From the NCBI GenBank assembly GCA_944989445.1, contig CALYLW010000734.1:214251-278250 (forward strand): DNA of 64,000 bases, given 5' to 3'. A program made the translations under genes and the position numbers. Positions 41,901-51,095 of this stretch are shown piece after piece (within the stretch, counting starts at the first letter, position 1; every line of letters starts with the position of its first letter). Source of the stretch: Ampullaceana balthica (Eukaryota > Mollusca > Gastropoda > Lymnaeidae). Below the pieces are notes generated by a model. The model saw nothing but the letters and a program-made list of their open reading frames with translations, searched no databases and was not told where the DNA came from.

Positions 41901-42563
41901 ACAGCTTTTACTTTTTCAAACTAATTTCAGGTACCCATACGAGGTGGGTGGACTCAGAGACACTTTAAGCTTTAAACCACCAGAACAAATCTCTGCCTTC
42001 ACAGAGCAGAGACGCAAACTTTAATAAACGTATCGTACGTGCGCGATGATGTCATTACTTATTTTAATTTGGAAATGGATGTCTTAAATTAAATACCTTC
42101 ATAAATATTTGCGTGTTTCTATTTTTATTTCAAGCCTTGTGGTCTTGGCAGCTTTCTGGGGTACTGCGCTACATAAATTAGTAAATTAGTAGTATTATTG
42201 TAATTAATTATTGATTGAGAATTGATACTAACGGTACTGACAAGCTGGACCAAACCATTCACTGAGACACTTTGATCCTGGCCTACATTCCCCGCTGTCA
42301 TCACAATTGTTGCCACTACAATGACATTGGTAGGTACAGTTGGTACCAAACCAACCAGTGGCACAACCTGAAATTAAAATGAGGTTGCACTAAATAGTCT
42401 GCATTAATTATCATTTTATTAGGATTCTTTCTTTCTCTAACAATCTCTCTTTATGAGATAAATGTGCACAATCATAAAAAAACCTACCTGACAACGCTGG
42501 AGTGATGAAACACAGTAAACATAACATCACAGCTAGTTGGGTTGATAAACACATCCTTGTCAT
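26981..42563 (-). CDS. Discoidin/EGF receptor with tyrosine tail (gene B)
   Basis: Predicted type I cell-surface receptor of 662 residues, 14 exons on the minus strand: 42488-42563, 42233-42367, 41410-41577, 38239-38421, 37099-37308, 35266-35463, 33186-33329, 31974-32111, 31512-31649, 30593-30730, 29763-29900, 29022-29051, 27604-27810, 26981-27066. All junctions are GT-AG and phase 1; the sum is 1,989 nt with no internal stop. Domains: signal peptide 1-25; EGF-like 26-70; discoidin-like 71-187 and 188-323 (the second has A-V-D-G-N and ends L-C-E-V-E-I-Y-G-G); EGF-like modules 324-371, 372-417, 418-463, 464-509, 510-555; juxtamembrane 556-565; glycine-rich helix 575-597; tail 598-662 with tyrosines 615 (S-K-Y-D-H-V), 628 (Y-D-T-L), 638 (Y-D-E-V) and 647. 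An upstream in-frame ATG at 42605 is less likely given the TATA position. Such domains bind glycans or particles in animal receptors; ligand and role here are inferred. Gene A is its tandem paralogue. Confidence 0.92.
28211..28713. mobile_element. Tigger/pogo-like MITE in gene B intron
   Basis: The ends CAGTGATACCTCAAGATTAA and, inverted, CAGTGGTACCTCAACATACG are terminal inverted repeats, with intact TA duplications at 28209-28210 and 28714-28715. It is 503 bp, non-coding, in the intron between the juxtamembrane and membrane exons. Confidence 0.75.
33905..34165 (+). pseudogene. LINE C-terminal fragment
   Basis: The plus strand reads Y-I-G-H-V-L-R-M-G-E-R-R-L-P-R-Q-A, then W-T-P-K-D-K-R-K-Q-G-I-P-K-E-T and finally D-R-R-K-W-K-S-M. 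These match in order the tail of many animal non-LTR retrotransposon proteins (G-H-V-L-R-M, P-x-G-K-R-K-x-G-R-P-K, D-R-x-x-W). It lies antisense within an intron of gene B. No upstream reverse transcriptase remains. Confidence 0.75.
35880..36270 (+). pseudogene. LINE reverse-transcriptase fragment
   Basis: Plus-strand frames, broken by stops, read F-Q-K-V-Q-D-T-A-A-G-I-V-L, then K-S-D-H-I-R-A-S-L-R-D-L-H-W-L-P. This is the conserved L-Q-x-V-Q-N-x-A-A-R and L-H-W-L-P region near the end of CR1/jockey-type reverse transcriptases. Inactive, in a gene B intron. Confidence 0.75.
36433..36715 (-). mobile_element. tRNA-derived SINE, inverted copy
   Basis: This is the inverse of the SINE at 19145. 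The B-box complement ggatttgaacc (36647-36657) and a tgccactggaccac A-box complement mark the head. The body (ggtacccattcggagc, gatgccctaggccccggg) and the 3-prime part (gaagataattgcgtcc) follow. In a gene B intron. Confidence 0.8.
37940..38113. mobile_element. Small pogo-like MITE
   Basis: CAGTCGGAACTCTCTAATTC on the left and, inverted, CAGTCGGGCGTCTCTAAGTC on the right, with TA duplications at 37938-37939 and 38114-38115. Only 174 bp, between two discoidin-domain exons of gene B. Confidence 0.75.
38470..38710. repeat. Irregular minisatellite
   Basis: Repeated units of about 24-26 bp around acagaacccatct(c/t)acttcttct lie in the intron between the two exons of gene B's first discoidin-like domain. 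The open frames here are a by-product of the repeat. Confidence 0.7.
38748..38968. repeat. Direct duplication within dispersed repeat
   Basis: About 70 bp starting ttgtgacatatctaaagtgc is present at 38748-38820 and again at 38898-38968 with few differences. The sequence between (cttaacaaggccatacattt, gatatatattccc) recurs at about 35495-35560 in another gene B intron. Class unknown. Confidence 0.6.
39777..40150. repeat. Dispersed repeat, continuous copy
   Basis: This matches 5105-5375 plus 6045-6100 and shows the uninterrupted form of that repeat. It lies in gene B's third intron, just upstream of a non-autonomous Helitron. Confidence 0.55.
40223..40880 (+). mobile_element. Non-autonomous Helitron
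   Basis: The element starts TCTAATAAATAAATATGAAAG after an A and ends gccgggtaccccagCTAG before a T. The first 200 bp (gttacccatagaattcca, gctgaaattttgcat, caggtcataggc) and the last 120 bp match the termini of the 8.3 kb Helitron at 53891-62187, so it is a 658-bp internally deleted relative likely mobilised by it. It sits in a gene B intron. Confidence 0.8.
41770..42010 (-). mobile_element. Diverged SINE copy
   Basis: Recognisable by cagatgattatgcgtcctac, gaagcagcgttcataggtca and ggtacccata, in the order seen in the inverted SINE at 36433. The tRNA-like head is lost or unrecognisable. In the gene B intron between the first EGF exon and the first discoidin exon. Confidence 0.5.
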
Positions 42564-42631
42564 TTCCTTACGCTTCCTTAATTTGTTTAAAGTTGTGAAC
42601 CACATTAAAGAAAGTTTGTGGTAAACATTTA

Positions 42632-42643
42632 TATTTTATATAA
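42632..42643 (-). promoter_or_regulatory. Candidate TATA box of gene B
   Basis: The minus strand reads TATATAAAATAT about 70-80 bp before the chosen start codon (42563). Transcription would then begin near 42605-42615, which argues against the upstream in-frame ATG at 42605. AT-rich context limits confidence. Confidence 0.4.
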
Positions 42644-42659
42644 TGTGATCATTCCTGTC

Positions 42660-43238
42660 TCCGATGAATGTGTTTACATTTTGTCCCGAGGCAAATAGTC
42701 TTACCTATTCCTTTACAGACATGACTATGCCTAGCACTTTTAAACATTGGTAGTATCATGTGATAGATTTTACCTGTTTTACTTCCTGCTTTGACATATA
42801 CTTGGGGTATTATTATGCTTGTATGTTGTTGTTTTTTTTTATTTACAAATAACTTTTATTTCATTAATGAACAAATTCAGATATACATAGCTAATACGTA
42901 TTTACACCTTTTAATGTATGAGGATAATTTTTCAAACTCCTTGAAGTATTAAATTCCTGTTAATGTGTAACCCATACATATAGACTCAGTTAAAATTCAA
43001 TAGTAAAGTTGTGTATGTTACAATACGCAGCCCAAGCAAGCCCAGTGTTATGCTGTAAAGACTTCATTCACAACACGGTTCTATGAATCAATATTTTTTT
43101 TGACCTAACCAGTTCAGTCGGTTGTTGCATAGAGTGTATTTATTTGGGTGTATCAATGACTTCTCCAACTTTGAGATCTACTGAACTGTACATTGTTATA
43201 ATATGAATTATATAACACCTAGTGACTTTCGATTGGAG
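42660..43238. other. Gene B upstream region, nothing recognised
   Basis: AT-rich DNA upstream of gene B. No ORF, repeat end or exon was recognised. Confidence 0.4.
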
Positions 43239-43647
43239 TAGGCCTGTCAACGGGTACCCGGGTACCCGTTGGAGTGCAATAAACCGCGTAGTAAAAATGC
43301 GCCCGGGTACCCGTGGAAATGTGGCTGCAATGTTTATACCAACGTTGGGTAAACTGCAGCTGACGAACAATTTATCAAATTAAAACTTTTCATATGAAAC
43401 ATTTGCTGTGACATACGTTGAACACAAAAACACTTAAGAATAAATATCTGCCCACGGGAAATAAAATACGGTCACAGCAGGCTAAAATGTATTTTGATAC
43501 TCCTTTTGTTCTCTAAACATGAAACAAAAATCTGTTAACACTAAAAGATTTTTGTTCTTTGAATAAATCAAGAAAAACACGACCACACCGCCCAGAATAA
43601 CAAAGGGCTTGAAATGAAAGAAGGGCGGTGTATTGTTTTATTCGTAA

Positions 43648-44147
43648 ATAGATACACCCCGCGGCGGAGCATACGCCACATACTTGCTCATAGATAGTGG
43701 AAAGAAAGTGGTAAAAAACGGACACATCGCAAAGAAATCAAAACAACGCGAGTGAACGTCGGTGGAGGGAACCACCAACGCATTGTTGGTCTCAACATTC
43801 GCACTTCGGTTATCTACCTGCCACCACCTTTCACCACCCTAGCTTGCCAACCATAAACTGTGATTGACCGACCCTAGTCAGCCATGTTCGCAAAAAAGGG
43901 GAAAAGAACGGGAACAAACACACATTTTTACAAATTAAAAAAATTGTTTTCGCCGGAGCTTGAACCCAGGACCTTCCACGTGTAAGGCGGACTTGATAAC
44001 CACTACACTATGAATCTCATGTTATTCAGTGAAGGAACAATGAAACTGAACGCAAGAACCATTGTTTGTCTCGAGACATTGGTTGACCCCAGCGAAGGTC
44101 ATTCGTCATGCTCATTTGCACATACTTGCTTTGGTGAAATATATAGA
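43648..44147 (-). mobile_element. Non-autonomous Helitron-like element with tRNA-like core
   Basis: Read on the minus strand it starts TCTATATATTTCACC after A, matches the plus-strand copy at 46988-47837 through most of its length (caagtatgtgcaaa, cgctggggtcaac, gttcccgttctttt) and ends near a ccgccgcgggg motif. The terminal CTAG appears mutated. Confidence 0.55.
43951..44016 (-). tRNA. tRNA-Val(UAC)-like sequence, probably not a real tRNA
   Basis: The minus strand reads TAGTGTAGTGGTTATCA (D arm and A box), anticodon stem TCCGC/GTGGA around loop CTTACAC (anticodon UAC), then GGTCCTGGGTTCAAGC (T arm and B box), very like metazoan tRNA-Val. The 7-bp acceptor stem does not pair (AGATTCA against CGAAAAC) and the T stem relies on wobble pairs. 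It therefore appears to be a tRNA-derived core inside a mobile element. Confidence 0.35.
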
Positions 44148-44489
44148 TATATATAAAATCCCTTGTTTTATAATATGACAGGACGCTAATTTGACTTTGA
44201 CCTGCACCGATAACACTGAGTTACCGACGAGCAAATGTTGTTAACCTAACTCTACTCATAACTCATCAGTCCACTCCTATCCCCACCATACTTTTAAAAA
44301 AAAACCTTGTCTATTATTGGTTTTTTGTTTGTTTAATATTTCAGATTTTAAATGATTTTCTCTGTAATATGAACAAATAAATGAATTTTTTATTAATTTT
44401 AAAACCCTTGTACGCGGGTACCCGTTCAAAATTTCAACGGGCACCCGGGCAGCTTTTTTTCAAACAATATTTACACCCCTAGATGGTAG

Positions 44490-46262
44490 GAGGGGGGGAG
44501 ATCTGCCACAGGAAAGTCTTTTCTTTATTTGTATGTTTGCTGCATTTCATCAGGGTGAAAAAGGAAGAAATTGAATTAATCATCATCTTGTACTAATGTA
44601 TTATGGAAACTGTTGAAATCTGGTAGATAATTGATCTCTCCCTATGCTGAAGATGATATGTATTATGCCCCATGTGAAATAAAAGATATTTCGAGGGAAT
44701 AATCATTGAAAACAACTGCCATGACAAGGGCTATTTAACTCTGATGAAAATATGTTTTCCTTTAATGAGGTCGATTCTATTGTCATGGCATTTAATTAAT
44801 TATTATATTAAGGCCAGGAGCAGAATGCGTTTCATACAGATTCAGGCTTCAAATGGTGCTACTATCTCTTATTGTAGTCAATATCATATCATCCATTTAT
44901 TTGCAAAAAGATAAATTTTGTTTTTCTTAGTTCAATAAAATTAAATGTGTTTATTCTTTTAAAATTATATTAGATTTGATAATTAAAAAAGAGTTGATAT
45001 TATACGAACCTTATGAGGACCGCCGCAAGAAATTTATTTGTCTCAAACAACTGTATAGGTGTGTGCTCCTCTGTCTTCCAAGCCCACAACAGCAGAATAA
45101 TAAATCAAGCCTGACCTTACGTTAATATGAGTCAAGTTCTCATTACCTCCCCTTCCCCTTGAACCTCCAAAATACAACATTTACTCATCCTGTCTTCTCA
45201 ATTTATCTTTTTTTCCCCACGTAACCCAACAAATATTTACCACAATACATATCAATCTACATAATTTGAAATTTCTGTCACGTCTGTCTGTCATGTCTGT
45301 CCGCGACGCTACTAATTTTAGAAAGCAGCGCACCAAATTACTGCACCAAAAAAAAAGAAGTCTTTTGGAACGGCCGCATACAATTGTTCAATAGGGAAAT
45401 AAATGAATAAAATAAAGAAAATAAATGAAAGTTCTGTATTACGTTATTTTTAAATTTGATGTGTATTTATTTTAAAAACTTCCGTCATTTTTGACTGGTG
45501 ATACACTAGTACATATATAAATTGTATTCAGGAATCTCACATGACACATATTATTAAGTAATATGAGACTCCTATATGGATGTAGTGGATTAAGCAGAAG
45601 TCATTGCATTTCTTAACTTTCGTTGTATAATTATGATTACGACCTTGGAAAGCCACATCTTTTAAAGTTTTATTTTGTGTAACGTTTTATTCAAATATAT
45701 AACGTTTCAGCTCCTTTGGGAATGGAGAAGTTGGTCCAAATTGAGTATCAAGGCATATCACAGACAATCAGACATAATCGAATGCTAATTAAAAGCATTT
45801 TTTTAAAAATGCCCCCTCTTGACTGCTCCATTTTAGTTTTAAAAACTTTTTTACACATTAATTTTTTTTTAACTTTTACGTGGTTGCGTAGACAGAGATG
45901 TCTTGAGAACTAAAGTAATGTGTGAGGATATGGACTGATTCCTTGGAAGACCTAGTCACCAATGATTTTCAAAACGTTTTATAATTGATTGACATCTGCA
46001 CTCACAAAGATTATCATCATCTGCTTTTGGTAGCATTCACATCAAGTGTATTTCACATCAAAGTCTAATTTTAGATAAACGAAATTAACAGATGTACATC
46101 TATATAATAGCTACCAAGCTCAGGGTATTTGAAATTGTGCTATACTTCACCAGGAAGCAAAACTCTTATGGGTTTTACCCATTGAATTAAAAAAAATATT
46201 TTTTTAAATGATATGACAAATATGCGCTGCTTTCTAAAATTAGTATAGCAGTATAGCGTCAC
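44490..46262. other. Intergenic, nothing recognised
   Basis: AT-rich sequence between the hAT-like MITE and the ACAT microsatellite. Short ORFs only, without motifs. Confidence 0.45.
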
Positions 46263-46268
46263 ATCCAC

Positions 46269-46419
46269 ACATACATACATACATACATACATACATACAT
46301 ACATACATAAATACATACATACATACATACATACATACATACATACATACATACATACATACATACATACATACATACATACATACATACATACATACAT
46401 ACATACATACATACATACA
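46269..46419. repeat. ACAT/TACA tetranucleotide microsatellite
   Basis: About 150 bp of nearly perfect acat repeats with one interruption near 46308 (cataaatacat). The minus-strand M-Y-V-C-M-Y-V-C frames are produced by the repeat and are not genes. Confidence 0.95.
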
Positions 46420-46563
46420 GACGTGGGGAATTATGTACATTGATGATAAGTAAGACTTATTAACCGTTCTTGTTGAACATCTAAATCACACTGGAATGTC
46501 TTCTTTATATGTCATCTTTTAACAAACAACGCAAAAAGACAAGTGTGTTGGCCATTATTTGGT

Positions 46564-46767
46564 TCAAGTGATGTCCGGGTCTAATTGACAATTTAACCAT
46601 TGTAGAGGGTTAATGGATTCAGGAACTTTCATCTCCATTTTGTAACGCACAAATTCATCAGAAGAGCTGTCGTCATTTTCTGTCTCTGATTCCACTACTG
46701 CCATTAGCTTAGTACGCTTTTTATTTGGTTTGATAAGTAGACAAAATGTTAGAAACATGCTTGGCAA
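46564..46767 (-). pseudogene. hAT transposase C-terminal fragment
   Basis: The peptide reads S-S-S-D-E-F-V-R-Y-K...E-S-I-N-P-L-Q-W-L-N-C, resembling the C-terminal dimerisation segment of ZBED-type hAT transposases (E-V-x-x-Y-L...x-P-L-x-W-W). About 150 bp away, at 46920-46987, lies the ATTAATCG-rich terminus shared with the MITE at 3923-4596, so this is probably an internally deleted copy of the parent element. Confidence 0.55.
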
Positions 46768-46987
46768 ACTTTATCAACATTTTGAACATTACCGTCAGTC
46801 AATAGTTTAAAACCAAAATGTTCTCGTAATCGTCATGAAATTTATTATTTATCGGCTGCAAATTTTTTTTTACTTTTTGACTTCCAATAATTTGTAAGTG
46901 ATGGGTCGATTCATCGTAAAAAAATAATTTAATCGTTAAAATATTTTAACGATTAATCGAGAAATTAATCGTTAATTTCCGCAGCCA

Positions 46988-47837
46988 TCTATATATATAA
47001 TTCTCTTCATGGGACCATGCGAGATACCACGACGCAAGCAAGTATGTGCAAACAAGCATGACTAATGACCCTCGCTGGGGTCAACTAAACACAGTTAACG
47101 GTTGGCAAGCAAAGGTAATGGAGGGGTAACCAACAATGGTCCTTGAGTTTCACTTGCATTGTTATTTCACAGAAAACGTGAGATTCGTAGTGTACTTTTT
47201 AACACTCCTGCCTCATGCGAGGAAGGTCCTGAGTTCAAGCCCCGGCGACTATATATTTGTTTTTTTTTGTTGTTTTTTTTTAAATGTCTGTTTGTTCCCG
47301 TTCTTTTACCTCTTTATTGCATAGCATACGCCGCAGACTTGCTCATCATAGACAGTGCAAAGAACGGTTGGGGGGGGTGAGAGTACAGACACAAAAAGCA
47401 GCACCAAGTAAATAAAAAATAGCGAGTAAACGTGAAGACATGCACACTGAGGTTGTTGTTACCCGCCTCCTATTTAATACTACCATCCCTTAAACATAAA
47501 CTGAGATTGGCCGACCCTAGGGAGGGTTAGTCATATTTAGGGTTGTTAATTGCGTGTTGTTTGTTGTGTTTTTTTTGGAAAACCGATTATCGATTATATA
47601 ACTTCGATTTTAAACCGATTATCGTTTTATATCTGACTTATTCATAGAAGTTAGGGGTGTACCGAATTTCATCTGAAAATGTCTCGAAACCAACAATGAG
47701 TTGGCAGTTCCTCCAACAAACGTTCACTTGCGTTGTTTTGATTTCTTCGTGCTTTAGTTTGTGTCCTTTCTTTCTCCAATTTCTTTGCACTCTCCATTAG
47801 CAAGTATGCGGAGTATATTACGCCGCAGGGCGTCTAG
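46988..47837 (+). mobile_element. Non-autonomous Helitron-like element with tRNA-like core
   Basis: It starts TCTATATATATAATTC after A (46987) and ends with hairpin cgccgcagggcg, then tCTAG at 47837, before T. It is 850 bp. A tRNA-Val-like core near 47185-47250 (gtagtgtac, then aaggtcctgagttcaagcc) is more decayed than in the inverted copy. A smaller insertion (about 47539-47660) interrupts it. It sits in a hAT terminus and is followed directly by a TA run. Confidence 0.65.

Positions 47838-47838
<1 letters not shown>

Positions 47839-47881
<43 letters not shown>
47839..47881. repeat. TA microsatellite
   Basis: Uninterrupted TA run immediately after the Helitron-like 3-prime end, either the insertion target or later expansion. 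Confidence 0.85.
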
Positions 47882-47883
<2 letters not shown>

Positions 47884-48273
47884 CATATGGCGGATTAAGT
47901 GGGGTGCTTATTGGGCTAAAGCAAGCCCGCCCTGTGATTTTAGGGCCCAAAACTTATTATATTGTATAATAAAGGTTGCTGGACCGGATTCTAGATGGAA
48001 TTGCAGCCACGGGACCTATGCATATTGATCCGCCCCTGTTTAAACAGCGGCGTAGCCTGGGTATGTGCCGCCCGGGGCAGAACACAGATTTGCCGCCCCC
48101 CCCCCACCAAAAAATGTTGATGCTATTTTAAAAAAATAATTTCTGATTACAAAAGTAAAAAAATGAGGACCCTATAAATTTTTATATTAGAAATAAATAA
48201 AAGGGCACACATTTTTTGATTCAAATTGAGGTTTAATGTTTTCTTTTAAAGGCACAATCTTCGATGTAACCAT

Positions 48274-48675
48274 AAGGGCCCGGTCATAAATGACGTCACA
48301 CACCTTGGGGGAGGGGTCTCACATTTGTGACAATGTGTGACGAGGGTGAGGGGGAGTTTAAGAATTGTGACGTCACATCAAAACACGCAACTTTAAATAC
48401 AATTTCCACTTAAATATATTTGATTGCTTACACTTTATTTACATGTAATTGACGTTTTACATGACTTCACGCGCGTGTTACAATATTAGAATGTTACAAA
48501 AACAGTGATTTGAAACATGCTCATTTCAAATAGAAAAAACGTTTTATGGAGGGGGGTGGGCTAAGTTATGTGACGTAATATTTTAGGGGGTCCAATGTTT
48601 TGTGACAACCTGTCACGAGGGTGGAGGGGGTGAAAAACGGCCAAATTCGCGTGACTTCATTTATGGGCGACCCCT
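48274..48675. mobile_element. TGACGTCA-type MITE
   Basis: Ends agggcccggtcataaatgac and, inverted, aggggtcgcccataaatgaa. About 400 bp, with mirrored G-rich stretches (gacgagggtgagg; cacgagggtgg) and TGACGTCA octamers. Confidence 0.75.
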
Positions 48676-48700
48676 AATGCCAGCCATGCTATGCTCAATA

Positions 48701-48888
48701 CAGAGCCGTCTTAACACAATTTTGGGCCCCAGGGCAAAGAAATAGTGCTGGGCCCCAGAGCAAAGAAAGAGTGCGCGCAGGAAAATATATATACATAATA
48801 TATATAAATAAACATATTCCAAGGGGGCCCCTATGCTCGTGGGCCCCCGGGAAAATGCCCAACGGGCCTATGCGTTAAGACGGCCCTG
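48701..48888. mobile_element. Small hAT MITE
   Basis: TIRs CAGAGCCGTCTTAACAC and, inverted, CAGGGCCGTCTTAACGC; flanking 8-mers gctcaata and gttcaata. 188 bp, non-coding. Confidence 0.8.
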
Positions 48889-49198
48889 GTTCAATATCCA
48901 CAAAAGCTATGGATTAGTTCATTCTGGTGTGTTCATTATTGATCTTAATCAAATTTTCATGTACTTAAATTTAGAGAAGCCTCTCTCACATATGGTATTA
49001 CTTATGGCAGTTTTAAGGAATATTCGAAGTAGGCAGGGAAAACATCCAGCCTAAATTAAATATCTTAATAAACTTGAAAATAAAATCATATCTGCTTCAA
49101 TTCATTAATTCATTATATTTAACCGTGAGGTAAAATAGTCAGTGGCGTAGCTAGAACTTTTGCCGCCCGGGACGGTCTCCAATTTGCAGCCCTTTTTA

Positions 49199-49568
49199 TG
49201 GGCCGTCCATAAATGACTTCCCGCAACGAGTCACACGTTTGTGACGATGTGTGACGAGGGGGGGGTGTTTAAGAAATGTGACTTCACATCAAAACGCGCA
49301 ACTATAAATAAATTTCAGCTTAAATATTTGATTACTGACACTTTATTTAATGACGTTTATGTAAAACGCCTGTTACGATTTAGAATGCAGCCTTAAACTA
49401 AAAACATACTTAAATGGCAAAAATTTAATTTGAATCATGCTCATTTTCAAACAGTAAATACGGCTTTGTTACGTCTTATTGAAGAAGGAGTCTAAGTTTT
49501 TGTGACGATGTGTGACGAGGGGGGGGGTAAAATCAGCCAAAATAGCGTGCCTCATTTATGGACGGCCA
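49199..49568. mobile_element. TGACGTCA-type MITE, mutated copy
   Basis: Ends gggccgtccataaatgactt and, inverted, ggccgtccataaatgag. The TGACGTCA octamers have decayed to tgacttc forms. Nested in the hAT at 49140-51713. Confidence 0.7.
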
Positions 49569-49929
49569 CTTAGTCGATTGCATTATGGTTTTTAACAATT
49601 AATGAACATGAATAAATAATTGTAATTGAAACGAAGTAAAGGTGGGGAACGTATTTACCATTGCATGCAATATTTATGTAAGAAGTAATAAAAAAGACCG
49701 CATAAGATTATATACCTATAAATACACATTTATAAAAATACAAGATACTTTTTTTAAAGGCCACAAGAAAGTTACTGAGGTCGCAGGTCCCCCCTCCCCT
49801 CCCCATAAGACAAAACATTCCAAATTTACACTCCAAAAAAAAACCTTACGAATTACTGTTATTATTCGTTTATGTTGTATTTATAAATAAATGAAGTTTT
49901 TTTACAAACAAAGAAATTGTATACATTAG

Positions 49930-50089
49930 CAGTGGCGTAACAACGGCTTGGCATTGGGGCAGTTGCCAAGGGCACCGGCCTGCGCCAGTTCTAAAGGGCG
50001 CCGCAAAATCTCTAATTTTTAAATTTTTATTTAAATAAAAGGCGCAAAAAAAATTAGCCAAGGGCGTCAAAAATCCAGTTGCGCCTCTG
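49930..50089. mobile_element. 160-bp hAT MITE
   Basis: CAGTGGCGTAACAACGG and, inverted, CAGAGGCGCAACTGG, flanked by an exact 8-bp duplication tacattag (49922-49929 and 50090-50097). Probably one of the youngest insertions here. Confidence 0.85.
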
Positions 50090-50129
50090 TACATTAGTAT
50101 GTAAACATATGCATACATTTACTTTTCTA

Positions 50130-51095
50130 ACTTTCATAATAGACAAATCGTGTATTACGCTATCAAAATTAAAATTATTTTTAATATCTTGTTCTATGGA
50201 CAGTATTGCAAGATTTTGTTGTCTTTAATCGCTCATTGTGGAACGATGATAATTTTTTATCAACTTCAGTTTGGAGAACCTCCTTTCACAACTAGTGACA
50301 CTGATAGCAGTAGTTGAAAAATTCATAGCAAAATTACAATGTTGGCTACAGAATTTTCCAATCTATACAGTTGAATAAATTTTAATCGATCAAAGGTGCC
50401 TTTTCCCCCGTTTTTCTAACATAATGCCTCTTCTTGTAGTGTAGGTACAGCCATAAAAACCTGGATCCTTTTTCTTTCCATATTGAACTGTCAATGTCAA
50501 TAAAGTAATTTATTTGTTTTTCAAATGCTTCATTTACTAGGTTTCATAGTATTATATACGAATATTTTCTTGCAAGAAAATGCAACTCATAAAAGTGTTA
50601 TTTTATTTTATTTTATAATTCCATCCATGAATAAAAATATTTCCCGTTGTACTTCTTGTTCTAAAGATAGAACCACGTCTTCTGAATTTTCCCTACTCAT
50701 ATTTTTCTCCTTCTAACTAGGCGTTCAGTTGATATCTCCATCTCTTCACAAATTGTTTGGCTGATATAACAGCATTTTGTATTAGCACATCTCTTTGTTC
50801 CATGCAATGGCTTTGCATTAATTTTTAAAAAAATGACGTGTTCCCATAAATGGAGATAACATATAAGAGAAAAAGATTTCGTAGAATTGAGTAAAATTAC
50901 AGCATATGATCTCGTTTTCCTAGTTACTTCAGATTTCAATTTTTCCAAGTCGCTTGAAAGTTTAAAGTATGTCTTTTCGAAATTATTTTGCCTATTGTGG
51001 TGTTTATTAATAGAGAAATTTGAATTTGTACATATATTTGTCATAAATCTTACTAAATTTTCTATAAGATTGACGAATTCAAATGATGTACACAT
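50130..51095 (-). pseudogene. hAT transposase remnant (DUF4371-type)
   Basis: The minus-strand frame 50697-51095 encodes a helical fragment that would fit the middle to C-terminal part of DUF4371/ZMYM-like hAT transposases (F-E-K-T-Y...L-W-E-H-V-I-F-L-K-I-N...R-R-R-K). About 500 bp on, around 50230-50330, another frame reads S-C-E-R-R-F-S-K-L-K-L-I-K and N-L-A-I-L-S-I-E, the hallmark C-terminal dimerisation block. Stops and shifts lie between, so it is inactive. Confidence 0.7.

Larger units (their letters stand above)
43239..44481. mobile_element. hAT-like MITE with a nested insertion
   Basis: The ends taggcctgtcaacgggtacc and, inverted, taggggtgtaaat bound a G/C-rich palindromic subterminal motif (cgggtacccgggtacccg on the left, gtacccgttcaaaatttcaa on the right). 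Flanks gattggag and gatggtag match at six of eight positions. A tRNA-Val-like Helitron relative is inserted inside (about 43648-44147). Confidence 0.5.

Noticed and set aside
42563..42605. Upstream start codon M-W-F-T-T for gene B
   Set aside because: It lies about 30 bp from the candidate TATA box, so it would be at or before the transcript start. The inner start gives a typical signal peptide like that of gene A.
43951..44016. Functional tRNA-Val gene
   Set aside because: The acceptor stem does not pair, and the sequence is part of a repeat present again at 47185-47250.
46269..46419. CRISPR array or similar spacer-repeat structure
   Set aside because: Uninterrupted short tandem repeat without spacers, in eukaryotic DNA.
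46140..46440. Open frames encoding M-Y-V-C repeats
   Set aside because: Direct translation of the ACAT microsatellite; a 4-bp repeat yields a 4-codon cycle in every frame.
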